Shown piece after piece: positions 1-7,714 of a stretch of 8,038 nucleotides of DNA (within the stretch, counting starts at the first letter, position 1; each line of letters opens with the position of its first letter). Source of the stretch: an uncultured Flavobacteriaceae bacterium (GTDB taxonomy: Bacteria > Bacteroidota > Bacteroidia > Flavobacteriales > Flavobacteriaceae); the NCBI GenBank assembly GCA_938074515.1, contig CALJFV010000086.1, positions 1-8,038 of the forward strand, in the 5' to 3' direction. The notes below the pieces were generated by a model. It saw only the letters and a list, made by a program, of their open reading frames with translations. It had not been told where the DNA came from and ran no database searches. Position numbers and translations under genes: made by a program.

Positions 1-2120
1 TCCTCAAAAAACGCTTTTGCCGCGTGACCCGTAATGGCCTCAATACGTCTTATACCACTGGCCACGGCAGACTCTCCAGTAATAATAAAATGCCATACAT
101 CTGCGGTGTTAGTCACATGAGTGCCTCCGCAAAGTTCGAGTGATTTTCCAAACTTGATCATGCGCACATTATCGTCATACTTTTCGCCAAAAAGTGCCAT
201 TGCACCCATTTCAATAGCTTGATCATAAGGCATTTGACGAAATTCTTCTAAGGGGAGTCCATCTCGAATTCGCGCGTTGACATAATCTTCCACCTGCTGT
301 AACTCCTCATCACTAAGCTTGGAGAAGTGACTGAAGTCAAAACGCAAATAACCACTGTGTACCATCGAGCCTTTTTGAGTCACATGAGTCCCGAGAACAT
401 GACGTAATGCTTCGTGCAACAAATGTGTGGCTGTGTGATTCGATGCAGCGCGTAATCGTTGTTTTTGATCTACAACCGCCGTGTGCATCTGCTCGGGATG
501 GCGTGGCAAGTTCTTCGCGATATGGACAATTAAGTTATTTTCCTTTTTGGTGTCAATAATGTAGACCACTTCACCATTTTCAGCCTCGAGATAACCCTTA
601 TCACCCACTTGCCCTCCGCTCTCCGGATAAAATGGCGTCTTGTCAAAAACCAATTGGTAGCGTACGCCGTCTTTCTTGTTTTCTACTTTTCGATAACGGG
701 TCAAATGAACCTTTTGGTCTAGGTGATCATATCCTAGAAATTCTTGCGAATCACGCTCGTGCAATACATGCCAGTCTCCAGTGTCTACCTTAGTAGCGGC
801 GCGAGAACGCGTCTTTTGTTTTTCAAGTTCCTGATCAAAGCCGACCTGATCCAAATCAAATCCCCGCTCACGTAGAATCAGTGCGGTCAAATCAATAGGG
901 AACCCATAAGTGTCGTAAAGCTCAAAGGCTTTGGCTCCTGAAATGACTTTATCTGGGCTTGATTTAATAAGTTGATCGAGTAACTCCAGCCCTTGCTCCA
1001 AGGTTCGCAGAAAAGAAGCCTCTTCTTCTTTGATCACATTGTGAATCAAATTCTGCTCCCGAATGAGTTCCGGAAAAGAATCCCCCATCATTTTGGCCAG
1101 AGTAGCCACTAATTTGTATATAAAGGGACTATCGGTTCCTAAAAAGGTATAACCATAACGAATAGCGCGTCTTAAAATTCGTCGAATGACATAGCCGGCA
1201 CCTGAGTTACTGGGCAGCTGACCATCGGCAATGGAGAAGGCTACAGCACGGACGTGATCGGCAATCACGCGTATGGCAACATCTGTCTTTTCGTCTTTAC
1301 CATAGCGCTTGTCTGTAATTGACTCTATGGTTTCGATCAGAGGTGTAAAAACATCTGTATCGTAATTACTGGTCTTTTGCTGCAAGACCATGCAAAGGCG
1401 CTCAAACCCCATGCCGGTATCTACATGTTGGGCAGGCAATTTCTCCAAAGAACCATCGGCCTTTCGATTGAATTGCATAAATACCAAATTCCAAATTTCA
1501 ACCACAAGCGGGTGGTCTTTGTTGACCAGTGCCGCTCCAGGACTCGCGTCGCGCTCTTTTTTTGGGCGAAGATCGACATGGATCTCACTGCATGGGCCGC
1601 AAGGACCCTGATCCCCCATTTCCCAAAAATTATCCTTTTTATTGCCGTCAATAATGTGGGACTCATCTACGAGTCCGCGCCAAAGATCATAGGCCTCGCG
1701 GTCTTTTTCAAGACCCTCGCGCTCATCCCCTTCAAAAATGGTTACGTATAAGGTGGCCTTGTCAATATTGTAAACTTTAGTGAGTAGTTCCCAGGCCCAT
1801 TCAATGGCTTCTTTTTTGAAATAATCGCCAAAGCTCCAATTTCCGAGCATTTCAAACATCGTATGGTGATAGGTATCCATCCCCACCTCTTCCAAGTCGT
1901 TGTGTTTCCCGCTCACACGCAGACACTTTTGGGTGTCTGTGATTCTCGTGTGATCCGCCGCCTTATTGCCTAGGAAATACTCTTTGAACTGGTTCATCCC
2001 TGCGTTGGTAAACATCAAGGTTGGGTCCCCTTGAATGACCATGGGTGCAGAGGGGACTACGGCATGTCCTTTGTCTTTGAAATAATCTAAAAATTTTTGT
2101 CGGATTACTGCAGATGTCAT
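1..2120 (-). CDS. alaS: Alanine--tRNA ligase, C-terminal part beyond window
   Basis: Cytoplasmic class II synthetase that charges tRNA-Ala and clears mischarged Ser/Gly with its editing domain. The reading frame is open without a stop from the ATG at 2120 to the window edge, giving about 706 codons. Bacterial AlaRS is usually about 870-880 residues, so the end of the editing domain and the C-terminal C-Ala region lie outside. Visible landmarks are the N-terminal start [14 protein letters not shown] typical of AlaRS, the catalytic-core segments [11 protein letters not shown] and [19 protein letters not shown], the motif 3 segment [13 protein letters not shown] (residues about 307-319), and the editing-site zinc ligands HTATH (H562, H566) and CGGTH (C664, H668). 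All key residues are present. It is transcribed divergently from the M23 peptidase gene and appears to have its own promoter. The ATG at 2120 matches the usual family N-terminus. Confidence 0.98.
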   Translation of the reverse strand, partial: MTSAVIRQKFLDYFKDKGHAVVPSAPMVIQGDPTLMFTNAGMNQFKEYFLGNKAADHTRITDTQKCLRVSGKHNDLEEVGMDTYHHTMFEMLGNWSFGDYFKKEAIEWAWELLTKVYNIDKATLYVTIFEGDEREGLEKDREAYDLWRGLVDESHIIDGNKKDNFWEMGDQGPCGPCSEIHVDLRPKKERDASPGAALVNKDHPLVVEIWNLVFMQFNRKADGSLEKLPAQHVDTGMGFERLCMVLQQKTSNYDTDVFTPLIETIESITDKRYGKDEKTDVAIRVIADHVRAVAFSIADGQLPSNSGAGYVIRRILRRAIRYGYTFLGTDSPFIYKLVATLAKMMGDSFPELIREQNLIHNVIKEEEASFLRTLEQGLELLDQLIKSSPDKVISGAKAFELYDTYGFPIDLTALILRERGFDLDQVGFDQELEKQKTRSRAATKVDTGDWHVLHERDSQEFLGYDHLDQKVHLTRYRKVENKKDGVRYQLVFDKTPFYPESGGQVGDKGYLEAENGEVVYIIDTKKENNLIVHIAKNLPRHPEQMHTAVVDQKQRLRAASNHTATHLLHEALRHVLGTHVTQKGSMVHSGYLRFDFSHFSKLSDEELQQVEDYVNARIRDGLPLEEFRQMPYDQAIEMGAMALFGEKYDDNVRMIKFGKSLELCGGTHVTNTADVWHFIITGESAVASGIRRIEAITGHAAKAFFE

Positions 2121-2167
2121 ATTTCTAGGTTCTGGTAGTCAAGATGCTAAGTCTGGCAAACAATTTT

Positions 2168-2175
2168 TATCTTTG
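2168..2175 (+). promoter_or_regulatory. Candidate -7 promoter element for M23-merR operon
   Basis: TATCTTTG matches the Bacteroidota -7 consensus TAnnTTTG. It would start transcription near 2182 and give a leader of about 50 nt before the M23 ATG. No convincing -33 TTG is seen upstream. It faces the alaS promoter candidate across a 36-bp interval filled by a dyad. Confidence 0.45.
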
Positions 2176-2177
2176 CC

Positions 2178-2214
2178 TTGCGTTAAATTCAGGAATCACT
2201 TGAATTCATCGCAA
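2178..2214. repeat. Imperfect inverted repeat between divergent promoters
   Basis: The arms TTGCGTTAAATTCA (2178-2191) and TGAATTCATCGCAA (2201-2214) pair at 12 of 14 positions around a 9-nt centre. The inner six bases on each side (AATTCA/TGAATT) and the outer five (TTGCG/CGCAA) pair perfectly. The dyad lies between the two opposed -7 elements and so covers both predicted transcription start regions. It could be an operator for a dimeric regulator, or a hairpin in both leaders. The structure is seen in the sequence. Any binding protein is unknown. Confidence 0.6.
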
Positions 2215-2219
2215 AAATA
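2212..2219 (-). promoter_or_regulatory. Candidate -7 promoter element for alaS
   Basis: Read on the minus strand this is TATTTTTG, a full match to the Bacteroidota sigma-A -7 consensus TAnnTTTG. It would place transcription start near 2205, giving a leader of roughly 85 nt before alaS. I see no clear -33 TTG at the expected distance, so the assignment rests on the -7 match and its position. Confidence 0.45.
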
Positions 2220-2233
2220 GAACTTTTTAAATT

Positions 2234-3211
2234 ATGTCTAAGGTAAAATATTACTACGACGCACAAACACTTTCCTACCGCAAAATCAAGCCAAAACGCG
2301 GCAGGAAAATTGGTCTATTTTTACTGTCCCTGCTGGGTATTTTTCTCAGTGGGTTCTTATTGCTTTTGGCCTATATTAATATCCCCAGCCTGGAAACCCC
2401 TAAGGAGCGAGAACTGCGTCGTGAAATCGCACAGCTTGAATTGCAATACGATTTACTGAATAAAAAAATGGACGAGGCTGAAGTGGTTCTGGATCAACTG
2501 GCTCAAAGAGACAACAACCTTTACCGCACTTATTTTGAGACGAACCCCATACCTGACGAGCAGCGCAAAGCTGGGTTTGGTGGGGTGAACCGCTATCGAA
2601 ATTTAGAGGGCTTTGACCATACCGAACTACTGCGTTCAACTAACGAACGCTTGGACGTGCTGACCAAACAAATTGTGGTTCAGTCGCGTTCTCTTGACGA
2701 AATTGCCCGTATGGCCGCAACCAAAGAAAAGCTTCTAGAGGCAATTCCTGCTATTCAGCCCGTAAACAACGAAGACTTAACGCGCATGGCTTCGGGGTTT
2801 GGATATCGCCGAGACCCATTTACTAAAGCCCGTAAATTTCACTACGGTATGGATTTTACGGCGCCCCGTGGGACACCAATTTACGCTACAGGGGATGGTG
2901 TTGTTAAGCGGGCCGACAATCGTTCTACTGGATTTGGAAACCACATTCGTATCGATCACGGATTTGGATATGTGAGTATCTACGCCCACTTATTTAAATA
3001 CAATGTTCGTCGTGGACAGCGTGTGAAGCGCGGAGACTTGATCGGGTTTGTGGGCAGCACAGGACGCAGTGAAGCCCCACACTTACATTATGAAATTCAC
3101 AAAGACGGGCGACGCATTAACCCAATAAATTTCTACTACGGTAATTTAACCCCGGAGGAGTATGCTAAAATGCTGGCCTTGTCTCAACAAGAAAATCAAT
3201 CTCTTGATTAA
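2234..3211 (+). CDS. M23 family (LytM-type) membrane-anchored metallopeptidase
   Basis: Predicted zinc endopeptidase that cleaves peptide cross-links of peptidoglycan in the periplasm. The 325-residue protein has a short, very basic cytoplasmic N-terminus (about 1-25), one membrane segment (about 26-48), a charged helical, probably coiled-coil stretch (about 55-92 and again about 131-168), then an M23 domain (about 186-302). All expected site residues are there: zinc ligands H203 and D207 in HYGMD, H285 in HLHYE, and the catalytic-type histidines H252 (YAHL) and H283. It is therefore probably an active hydrolase and not one of the degenerate LytM activators. The ATG at 2234 follows the A/T-rich leader and precedes the basic tail and membrane anchor, which supports it. 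Its stop overlaps the start of the MerR gene. No gene symbol can be assigned safely, and the exact peptide bond cut is not readable from sequence. Confidence 0.94.
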   Translation: MSKVKYYYDAQTLSYRKIKPKRGRKIGLFLLSLLGIFLSGFLLLLAYINIPSLETPKERELRREIAQLELQYDLLNKKMDEAEVVLDQLAQRDNNLYRTYFETNPIPDEQRKAGFGGVNRYRNLEGFDHTELLRSTNERLDVLTKQIVVQSRSLDEIARMAATKEKLLEAIPAIQPVNNEDLTRMASGFGYRRDPFTKARKFHYGMDFTAPRGTPIYATGDGVVKRADNRSTGFGNHIRIDHGFGYVSIYAHLFKYNVRRGQRVKRGDLIGFVGSTGRSEAPHLHYEIHKDGRRINPINFYYGNLTPEEYAKMLALSQQENQSLD

Positions 3212-3537
3212 TGCACGTTAATCTTCCTGATAAGCGCTATTATAGCATAGGCGAATTGGCCAAAGCTTTTGAGGTCAATACCTCATTAATTCGATTTTGG
3301 GAAAAGGAATTTGACCTGCTCCAGCCTAAAAAAAATGCCAAAGGAAATAGAAAATTTACCCCCGAAGACGTCAAAAATCTATCCCAAATCTACCACTTGG
3401 TAAAGGAACGCGGATTTACTTTAGAAGGAGCTAAAATTCACCTCAAACAACAAAAAGGGCGATCAGAAGACTTTGATTTAATTCAGAAATTGGAATCGAT
3501 AAAAGCGCAGTTATTGCGCATTAAAGATCAACTCTAA
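3211..3537 (+). CDS. MerR family transcriptional regulator, short form
   Basis: Small DNA-binding protein of 108 residues. The N-terminal two-thirds is a MerR-type winged helix-turn-helix: YYSIGELAKAFEVNTSLIRFW (about 10-30, split as helix-turn-helix), the wing region around NAKGNRKFTPEDV (about 42-54), and the second helix pair ending near residue 80. The remaining about 25 residues (EDFDLIQKLESIKAQLLRI) look like the dimerising helix. There is no effector-binding domain and no cysteine at all, so it is not a classical metal or redox MerR sensor. The start codon shares its A with the stop of the M23 gene (TAATG), implying translational coupling. The target is unknown. The dyad upstream of the operon is a candidate site, which would be autoregulation (inference). 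Confidence 0.93.
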   Translation: MHVNLPDKRYYSIGELAKAFEVNTSLIRFWEKEFDLLQPKKNAKGNRKFTPEDVKNLSQIYHLVKERGFTLEGAKIHLKQQKGRSEDFDLIQKLESIKAQLLRIKDQL

Positions 3538-3552
3538 GCAAGGTCCACTAAA

Positions 3553-4854
3553 TTATTTCTTTCGAAGATACACGGTTATAGGGACACCATTGAAGTCAAA
3601 ATTCTCTCTCAACTGATTTTCCAAAAAACGCTTATAGGGTTCTTTAACGTATTGGGGAAGATTGGCAAAAAAAGCAAAACTCGGATAAGGTGTAGGCAAC
3701 TGGGTGCAAAATTTAATTTTGACATATTTACCCTTAACTGCTGGAGGTGGTGTCGCCTGAATTATCGGCAACATAACATCATTTAACTGACTTGTTTTGA
3801 CCTTCTTACTGCGATTTTCGTAGACGTTCACTGCAGTTTCAATCGCTTTAAAAATTCTTTGTTTTGACAGGGCGCTCATAAAAACAATCGGCACATCAAC
3901 AAATGGTTCACATTGCTTTTTGATGTATTGTTCCATTTCTTTGGTCGTCTTATTGTCCTTTTCTACCAGGTCCCATTTGTTGGCCAAAATCACAATACCC
4001 TTATTGTTGCGCTGAGCCAGCCAAAATATATTTTGAACCTGACCATCGAATCCACGTGTCGCATCAAAAACCACAAGAACGACATCACAATGTTCTATAG
4101 CACGCACACTGCGCATCACGCTGTAAAATTCTAGATCTTCCTTGACCTTACTTTTTTTGCGTATCCCGGCGGTGTCCACCAGATTAAATTCAAAACCAAA
4201 GCGGTTGTATTGGGTGTCAATACTGTCCCGCGTCGTGCCCGCAATATCGGTCACCACAAATCGATCTTGACCGATTAAGGCATTAATAAACGAGGATTTT
4301 CCAGCATTAGGACGTCCCACTACCGCAAATCGCGGCAATTCAGACTCCTGGTTTTCCCCCTGTTCTGGAAGCGCTGCAGCAACAGCATCGAGCAAATCAC
4401 CTGTACCACTGCCGTTGATACTCGAAATCGTAAAATATTGATCAACCCCTAAAGAATAAAATTCTACGGCATCTTGTTCTCTATTGGCGCTGTCTACTTT
4501 ATTGACTGCCAAAAAATAGGGCTTTTTACTGCGTCGTAAAAGCTGAGCCACCTCTTGATCCATACCGGTTACTCCATGGCTTACATCGACCATAAAAATA
4601 ATGACATCTGCCTCATCTATAGCCAGTTCAACCTGTTTGTCGATCTCAGCCTCAAAAATATCATCACTCCCGACAACATATCCTCCGGTATCGATTAACG
4701 AAAAACTCTTTCCGTTCCAGTCACTTTTTCCATAATGGCGATCACGTGTAACCCCGCTGACTGCATCGACAATAGCCTCGCGTCTTTGGATTAAACGGTT
4801 AAAAAAGGTGGATTTGCCCACATTAGGGCGTCCGACAATGGCAACAATACTCAT
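3553..4854 (-). CDS. der: Ribosome-associated GTPase Der (EngA), double GTPase
   Basis: Essential GTPase for 50S ribosomal subunit maturation. At 433 residues it has the family's usual length and order. GTPase domain 1 has the P-loop GRPNVGKS (8-15), switch I T36, DTGG (55-58) and NKVD (118-121). GTPase domain 2 has GRPNAGKS (180-187), DTAG (227-230), NKWD (292-295) and the G5 SAL (327-329). A C-terminal KH-like domain spans about 354-433, including [12 protein letters not shown]. All nucleotide-binding motifs are intact in both domains. It lies 62 bp downstream of era in the same direction and has its own promoter candidate in that gap. Its stop is 15 bp from the stop of the convergent MerR gene, with no clear terminator between them. 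Confidence 0.98.
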   Translation of the reverse strand: MSIVAIVGRPNVGKSTFFNRLIQRREAIVDAVSGVTRDRHYGKSDWNGKSFSLIDTGGYVVGSDDIFEAEIDKQVELAIDEADVIIFMVDVSHGVTGMDQEVAQLLRRSKKPYFLAVNKVDSANREQDAVEFYSLGVDQYFTISSINGSGTGDLLDAVAAALPEQGENQESELPRFAVVGRPNAGKSSFINALIGQDRFVVTDIAGTTRDSIDTQYNRFGFEFNLVDTAGIRKKSKVKEDLEFYSVMRSVRAIEHCDVVLVVFDATRGFDGQVQNIFWLAQRNNKGIVILANKWDLVEKDNKTTKEMEQYIKKQCEPFVDVPIVFMSALSKQRIFKAIETAVNVYENRSKKVKTSQLNDVMLPIIQATPPPAVKGKYVKIKFCTQLPTPYPSFAFFANLPQYVKEPYKRFLENQLRENFDFNGVPITVYLRKK

Positions 4855-4870
4855 AACGATAAATTCGGGG

Positions 4871-4878
4871 CAAAGTTA
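4871..4878 (-). promoter_or_regulatory. Candidate -7 promoter element for der
   Basis: On the minus strand this reads TAACTTTG, matching TAnnTTTG, in the 62-bp era-der gap. Transcription would begin about 10 nt before the der ATG, a very short leader. A TTG lies upstream near 4907-4909, but at 28-29 nt it is farther than the usual -33 spacing. Confidence 0.45.
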
Positions 4879-4916
4879 GTGGATAAATGCGGATAAGTTT
4901 AAATAGTCAAGCGCTA

Positions 4917-5801
4917 TTATTGCGCATCATAACCAAATCGACGAAGTTGTTTTGGATCACTGCGCCAATTTTTATTGACTTTAACCACTAATTTGATATA
5001 AATCTGTTTCCCAAAGAAGCGCTCGAGGTCTTTCCTGGCTTCAATGCCAACCCATTTTAACGGGTGCCCTTTATGCCCAATAATAATTCCCTTTTGGGTT
5101 TCACGTTCTACCATAATCACAGAACGAATTCGAATTATTTCTTCATCTTCAAAGAATTCCTCGGTATCGATTTCTACGGAATAAGGAATCTCCTTTTTGT
5201 ATTGAAGCAATATTTTCTCGCGGATGATTTCATTGACAAAAAAACGCTCTGGCTTATCGGTGAGCTGATCCTTGGGATAAAACTCAGGAGACTCAGGAAG
5301 CAGAGCAATTATTCGTTCAAAAACCTCAGTAATTCCAAAATTTTCTGTTGCCGAAATACCAAAAACCTCAGCATTGGGGACCCTTTGCTGCCAATATATA
5401 AAAGCATCTTTTAGTTTGTCCTCATTGCCCAGATCAATTTTATTGAGCAAGAGCAGCACTGGGATTTTCGCATTATTGATGCGCTCAAAAAAAGCTTCAT
5501 CCTTGAGATCCTTTTCTCCAAGTTCCACCATATATATGAGGACGTCGGCATCATCAAAGGCAGACTTCACGAACTCCATCATATGGGACTGCAACGCATA
5601 CGCAGGCTTAATGATTCCAGGAGTGTCGCTAAATACGGCTTGAAAATCTTCGCCATTTACAATACCCAAGATCCGGTGCCGGGTCGTTTGCGCTTTACTG
5701 GTAATGATTGATAAGCGCTCTCCAACGAAAGCGTTCATCAAAGTACTCTTACCCACATTAGGGTTGCCTATGATATTTACAAATCCAGCACGGTGGGCCA
5801 T
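4917..5801 (-). CDS. era: GTPase Era, 16S rRNA-binding 30S assembly factor
   Basis: Essential GTPase that binds the 3' end of 16S rRNA and checks small-subunit maturation. The 294-residue protein has the normal family size. The GTPase domain carries the P-loop GNPNVGKST (12-20), switch I T40, DTPG (59-62), NKID (120-123) and the G5 SA (150-151). The C-terminal KH domain (about 205-285) has the RNA-binding GxxG loop IGHKG (241-245) and the family ending WRSDPKQLRRFGYD. The ATG at 5801 gives MAHRAGFVNIIGNPNVGKS, with the P-loop at the usual distance. It follows the second GH17 gene by 34 bp and precedes der by 62 bp. A promoter element in the 34-bp gap suggests expression independent of the sugar genes, though read-through is possible. 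Confidence 0.98.
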   Translation of the reverse strand: MAHRAGFVNIIGNPNVGKSTLMNAFVGERLSIITSKAQTTRHRILGIVNGEDFQAVFSDTPGIIKPAYALQSHMMEFVKSAFDDADVLIYMVELGEKDLKDEAFFERINNAKIPVLLLLNKIDLGNEDKLKDAFIYWQQRVPNAEVFGISATENFGITEVFERIIALLPESPEFYPKDQLTDKPERFFVNEIIREKILLQYKKEIPYSVEIDTEEFFEDEEIIRIRSVIMVERETQKGIIIGHKGHPLKWVGIEARKDLERFFGKQIYIKLVVKVNKNWRSDPKQLRRFGYDAQ

Positions 5802-5803
5802 AT

Positions 5804-5829
5804 AAAAAATTTTGACAAAGTTACGTCAA
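5804..5829 (-). terminator. Weak hairpin plus T-run after the GH17 operon
   Basis: Read on the minus strand, right after the second GH17 stop, there is a 5-bp stem TTGAC/GTCAA with an 8-nt loop, followed by AATTTTTT. This resembles a rho-independent terminator, but the stem is short and A/T-rich. The loop holds most of the era -7 element, so terminator and promoter would overlap. Low confidence. Confidence 0.25.
5816..5823 (-). promoter_or_regulatory. Candidate -7 promoter element for era
   Basis: Minus-strand TAACTTTG, identical to the element upstream of der and a full match to TAnnTTTG. It lies just after the stop of the second GH17 gene. Transcription would start around 5808-5810, leaving under 10 nt before the era ATG. 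I see no -33 TTG at a suitable distance. Confidence 0.45.
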
Positions 5830-5835
5830 GTTTCC

Positions 5836-6771
5836 TTAGCGCTTGTAGCCTCCTTTAATCAATACTCTTTTTGGGTTGCGGGCTACATTATAGAGCCCCC
5901 AATGCTTTTCGGGTTCTGCCGGATCATCAGAGCCTTTCCAAGGTTCATCAAAGGCCTCAAACCAAAAAACCAATACCTTAGACTCGTCAGCCCAACGATT
6001 AAGCGCTTGATAATAGGTCTTTTGCGCCATGGGATGAGCAAAATGCACCGGTATTCCCTTTCCGTTGGCCATAGTAGGCCAGCCTGCTTCGGTAATGACC
6101 ACCGGGGTATCGGGATACTTCTGGGTTATTTTACTAAAGTCACTTTGGGTAACGCCAAGGGCCTTATCGATGTCTTGATACTCCCAGACAGGATAGGTGT
6201 GGATTGAAATAAAATCTACATGCTTCACAAGGGGAGCCATAACATCTAACCACGGCACGTAGTTATCACAGACTGTGACGGGCTGCGTGCACTTGACTTT
6301 GACCATTAAAATATACTCCTTGAGTTGCGCCACATCAACCAAATGATCAGTCCAAGAAACACAGGCTTCGTTACCTACAGCCAAGGCAAAAATACGCTCA
6401 GGATATTGGTTTGCAATCTGTATCAAATCAAGGACTTGCTGCCGATTTCTCTGTGCGTTCGCTTTTAATACCTCTGGGGCGTAAATCCCCGAATCCCAAC
6501 CGCAATTTGGATTGTTTACCTCAGCCTCCAAATAAGCACCAATCATTACTTTTAGAGGAATACTCTCTTTTTCAAGCACTTCGAGCACCATTTTTGTATG
6601 GTTATCGACGCTATATAGGCGGATATAAGAAAAATACTGAGCCACCAAAAGCAAGTCTTGTTTGACCTCTTGCTCTGTGGGAATGGGGCCTCCTGGAAAT
6701 TGATTTTCTCGATAACCAGAATAACACACTCCTGGCCCAGCATCAATGGAAAAAAATTGATCGTAATGCAA
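5836..6771 (-). CDS. GH17 family beta-1,3-glucanase-like glycosidase, TTG start
   Basis: Predicted retaining (beta/alpha)8-barrel glycosidase acting on beta-1,3-glucan, probably on laminarin-type oligosaccharides. The 311 residues begin almost directly at the first barrel strand (PGVCYSGY, 13-20). GH17 signatures are RLYS (51-54), the acid/base glutamate E135 in AVGNE, and the nucleophile E228 in VVITEAGWP, then FEAFDEPWK (271-279) and HWGLY near the end. Both catalytic residues are kept. There is no signal peptide or lipobox, so it should be cytoplasmic. There is no in-frame ATG near the start: a TAA stop lies at 6784-6786 and the only upstream-compatible codon is TTG at 6771, while GTG at 6729 would cut into strand 1. 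Compared with its neighbour it is about 23 residues longer between strand 3 and the acid/base, with a Cys/Trp-containing insert (NNPNCGWDSGIY). It could act as a transglycosylase instead. Confidence 0.88.
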   Translation of the reverse strand: MHYDQFFSIDAGPGVCYSGYRENQFPGGPIPTEQEVKQDLLLVAQYFSYIRLYSVDNHTKMVLEVLEKESIPLKVMIGAYLEAEVNNPNCGWDSGIYAPEVLKANAQRNRQQVLDLIQIANQYPERIFALAVGNEACVSWTDHLVDVAQLKEYILMVKVKCTQPVTVCDNYVPWLDVMAPLVKHVDFISIHTYPVWEYQDIDKALGVTQSDFSKITQKYPDTPVVITEAGWPTMANGKGIPVHFAHPMAQKTYYQALNRWADESKVLVFWFEAFDEPWKGSDDPAEPEKHWGLYNVARNPKRVLIKGGYKR

Positions 6772-6803
6772 GGCAAAAAATTCTTAGACGATGAAGATAC
6801 GGA

Positions 6804-7688
6804 TTAAAATTTTAGTTGCTCATGCTGATCCCAGAGGCCCCAATAGGCGCCCACAGCCCCCTCAGCGGCAACCTTCCATGATTCATCAAATGCGGCAAAA
6901 TAAAACATCTCTATCCCTTCGGTTTGCGACCAGGTTTGAGCATTAATAAAATACTTTAATGCATTTTCATAACCGGGTACCGCGGCACCTAATGATTCTC
7001 CTTCACTTGGCCAGCCTGTTTCTGTGATGATTACTTTTTTTCCGGGTGCGGCGGCTTGAGCCTGATAGTACATCTGTTTCATATAGAGAAGAGAATAGTC
7101 AATCCCACAACCCTCCCAATAAGGATAACAATTGGCCAGAATCACATCACATACCTCGGTGATTTTTGGGCGATTGGTGAATTCGTAATAAGCGTCAACA
7201 TAGCCCACGGGAATCTCTGGCAACGCAGCTTTTACACGTTTGATGTAGTCAATAAGCTCCTCCTCAGGGAGTTCTTTGCGGTACATCACCTCATTACCTA
7301 CAGCGGCAACATCAACATAACCCTGATGAGCTAAATCAACCAATGCCTTTATTTCCTCTTCATTTTTCTCAAGATCATCTCCGAGCCATGCGCCGACCAA
7401 GGTTTTAAATCCATATTCACGGGCCAATACTGGAATCTGTTCGTTTCCCTCTGTACATGAAAACACCCGAATCCATTTAGTATAAGGCTGCAATAAGGCT
7501 AATTTCCTTCTGATTTGCGCCTCAGATACAGGATCCCCAGGTTTTTGTGTTCCTTCGTAAGGGCTAAAACAAATTCCGTGCATTTTTTCATTGAGCAAAA
7601 CGCGACTTTGCTCTTGTAATCCGTTTCGATCTAATGCATTGACCTCGACTCCGGCCAACGACATCATCTTTTCTTTTCTGTACGACAT
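6804..7688 (-). CDS. GH17 family beta-1,3-glucanase-like glycosidase
   Basis: Predicted retaining beta-glucan hydrolase of 294 residues. The first strand is HGICFSPYEG (37-46). The acid/base is E133 in AAVGNE (128-133) and the nucleophile is E223 in VIITETGWPSEG (219-230), a full match to the GH17 nucleophile signature. The end has MFYFAAFDESWK (261-272) and YWGLWD (282-287). The first about 35 residues (MSYRKEKMMSL and a charged stretch) are hydrophilic, with no signal peptide, lipobox or membrane segment, so a cytoplasmic location is inferred. The start is ATG at 7688. Met8 or Met9 is also possible and would not affect the barrel. It lies 26 bp after the symporter gene and 32 bp before the second GH17 gene, so the three probably share a transcript. 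The two GH17 proteins share the fold and motifs but are clearly divergent, so they are not a recent duplication. Exact substrate and product length are unknown. Confidence 0.9.
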   Translation of the reverse strand: MSYRKEKMMSLAGVEVNALDRNGLQEQSRVLLNEKMHGICFSPYEGTQKPGDPVSEAQIRRKLALLQPYTKWIRVFSCTEGNEQIPVLAREYGFKTLVGAWLGDDLEKNEEEIKALVDLAHQGYVDVAAVGNEVMYRKELPEEELIDYIKRVKAALPEIPVGYVDAYYEFTNRPKITEVCDVILANCYPYWEGCGIDYSLLYMKQMYYQAQAAAPGKKVIITETGWPSEGESLGAAVPGYENALKYFINAQTWSQTEGIEMFYFAAFDESWKVAAEGAVGAYWGLWDQHEQLKF

Positions 7689-7714
7689 GAATTAATATTT
7701 AAATTTTCTTTTTA

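Noticed and set aside
1377..1751. 124-residue open frame on the plus strand opposite alaS
   Set aside because: It lies wholly antisense to the intact, motif-complete alaS frame, has no recognisable domain or start context, and is explained by the codon composition of alaS.
3538..3552. Bidirectional terminator between merR and der
   Set aside because: Only 15 bp, and no stem with a T-run on either strand could be found there or just inside the gene ends.
4884..4899. GGATAA direct repeat in the era-der gap
   Set aside because: Two copies of six A/T-rich bases are expected by chance and have no link to a known site.
5812..6207. 131-residue plus-strand open frame opposite the second GH17 gene
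   Set aside because: Antisense shadow of a gene whose product keeps all GH17 catalytic motifs; no family resemblance in its translation.
6552..6776. Alternative frame starting at TTG 6776 that might be the lost N-terminus of the second GH17 gene by frameshift
   Set aside because: Its residues (PCITINFFPLMLGQECVIL) do not look like a signal peptide or a GH17 N-terminus, while the 6771 frame already contains the complete first strand.
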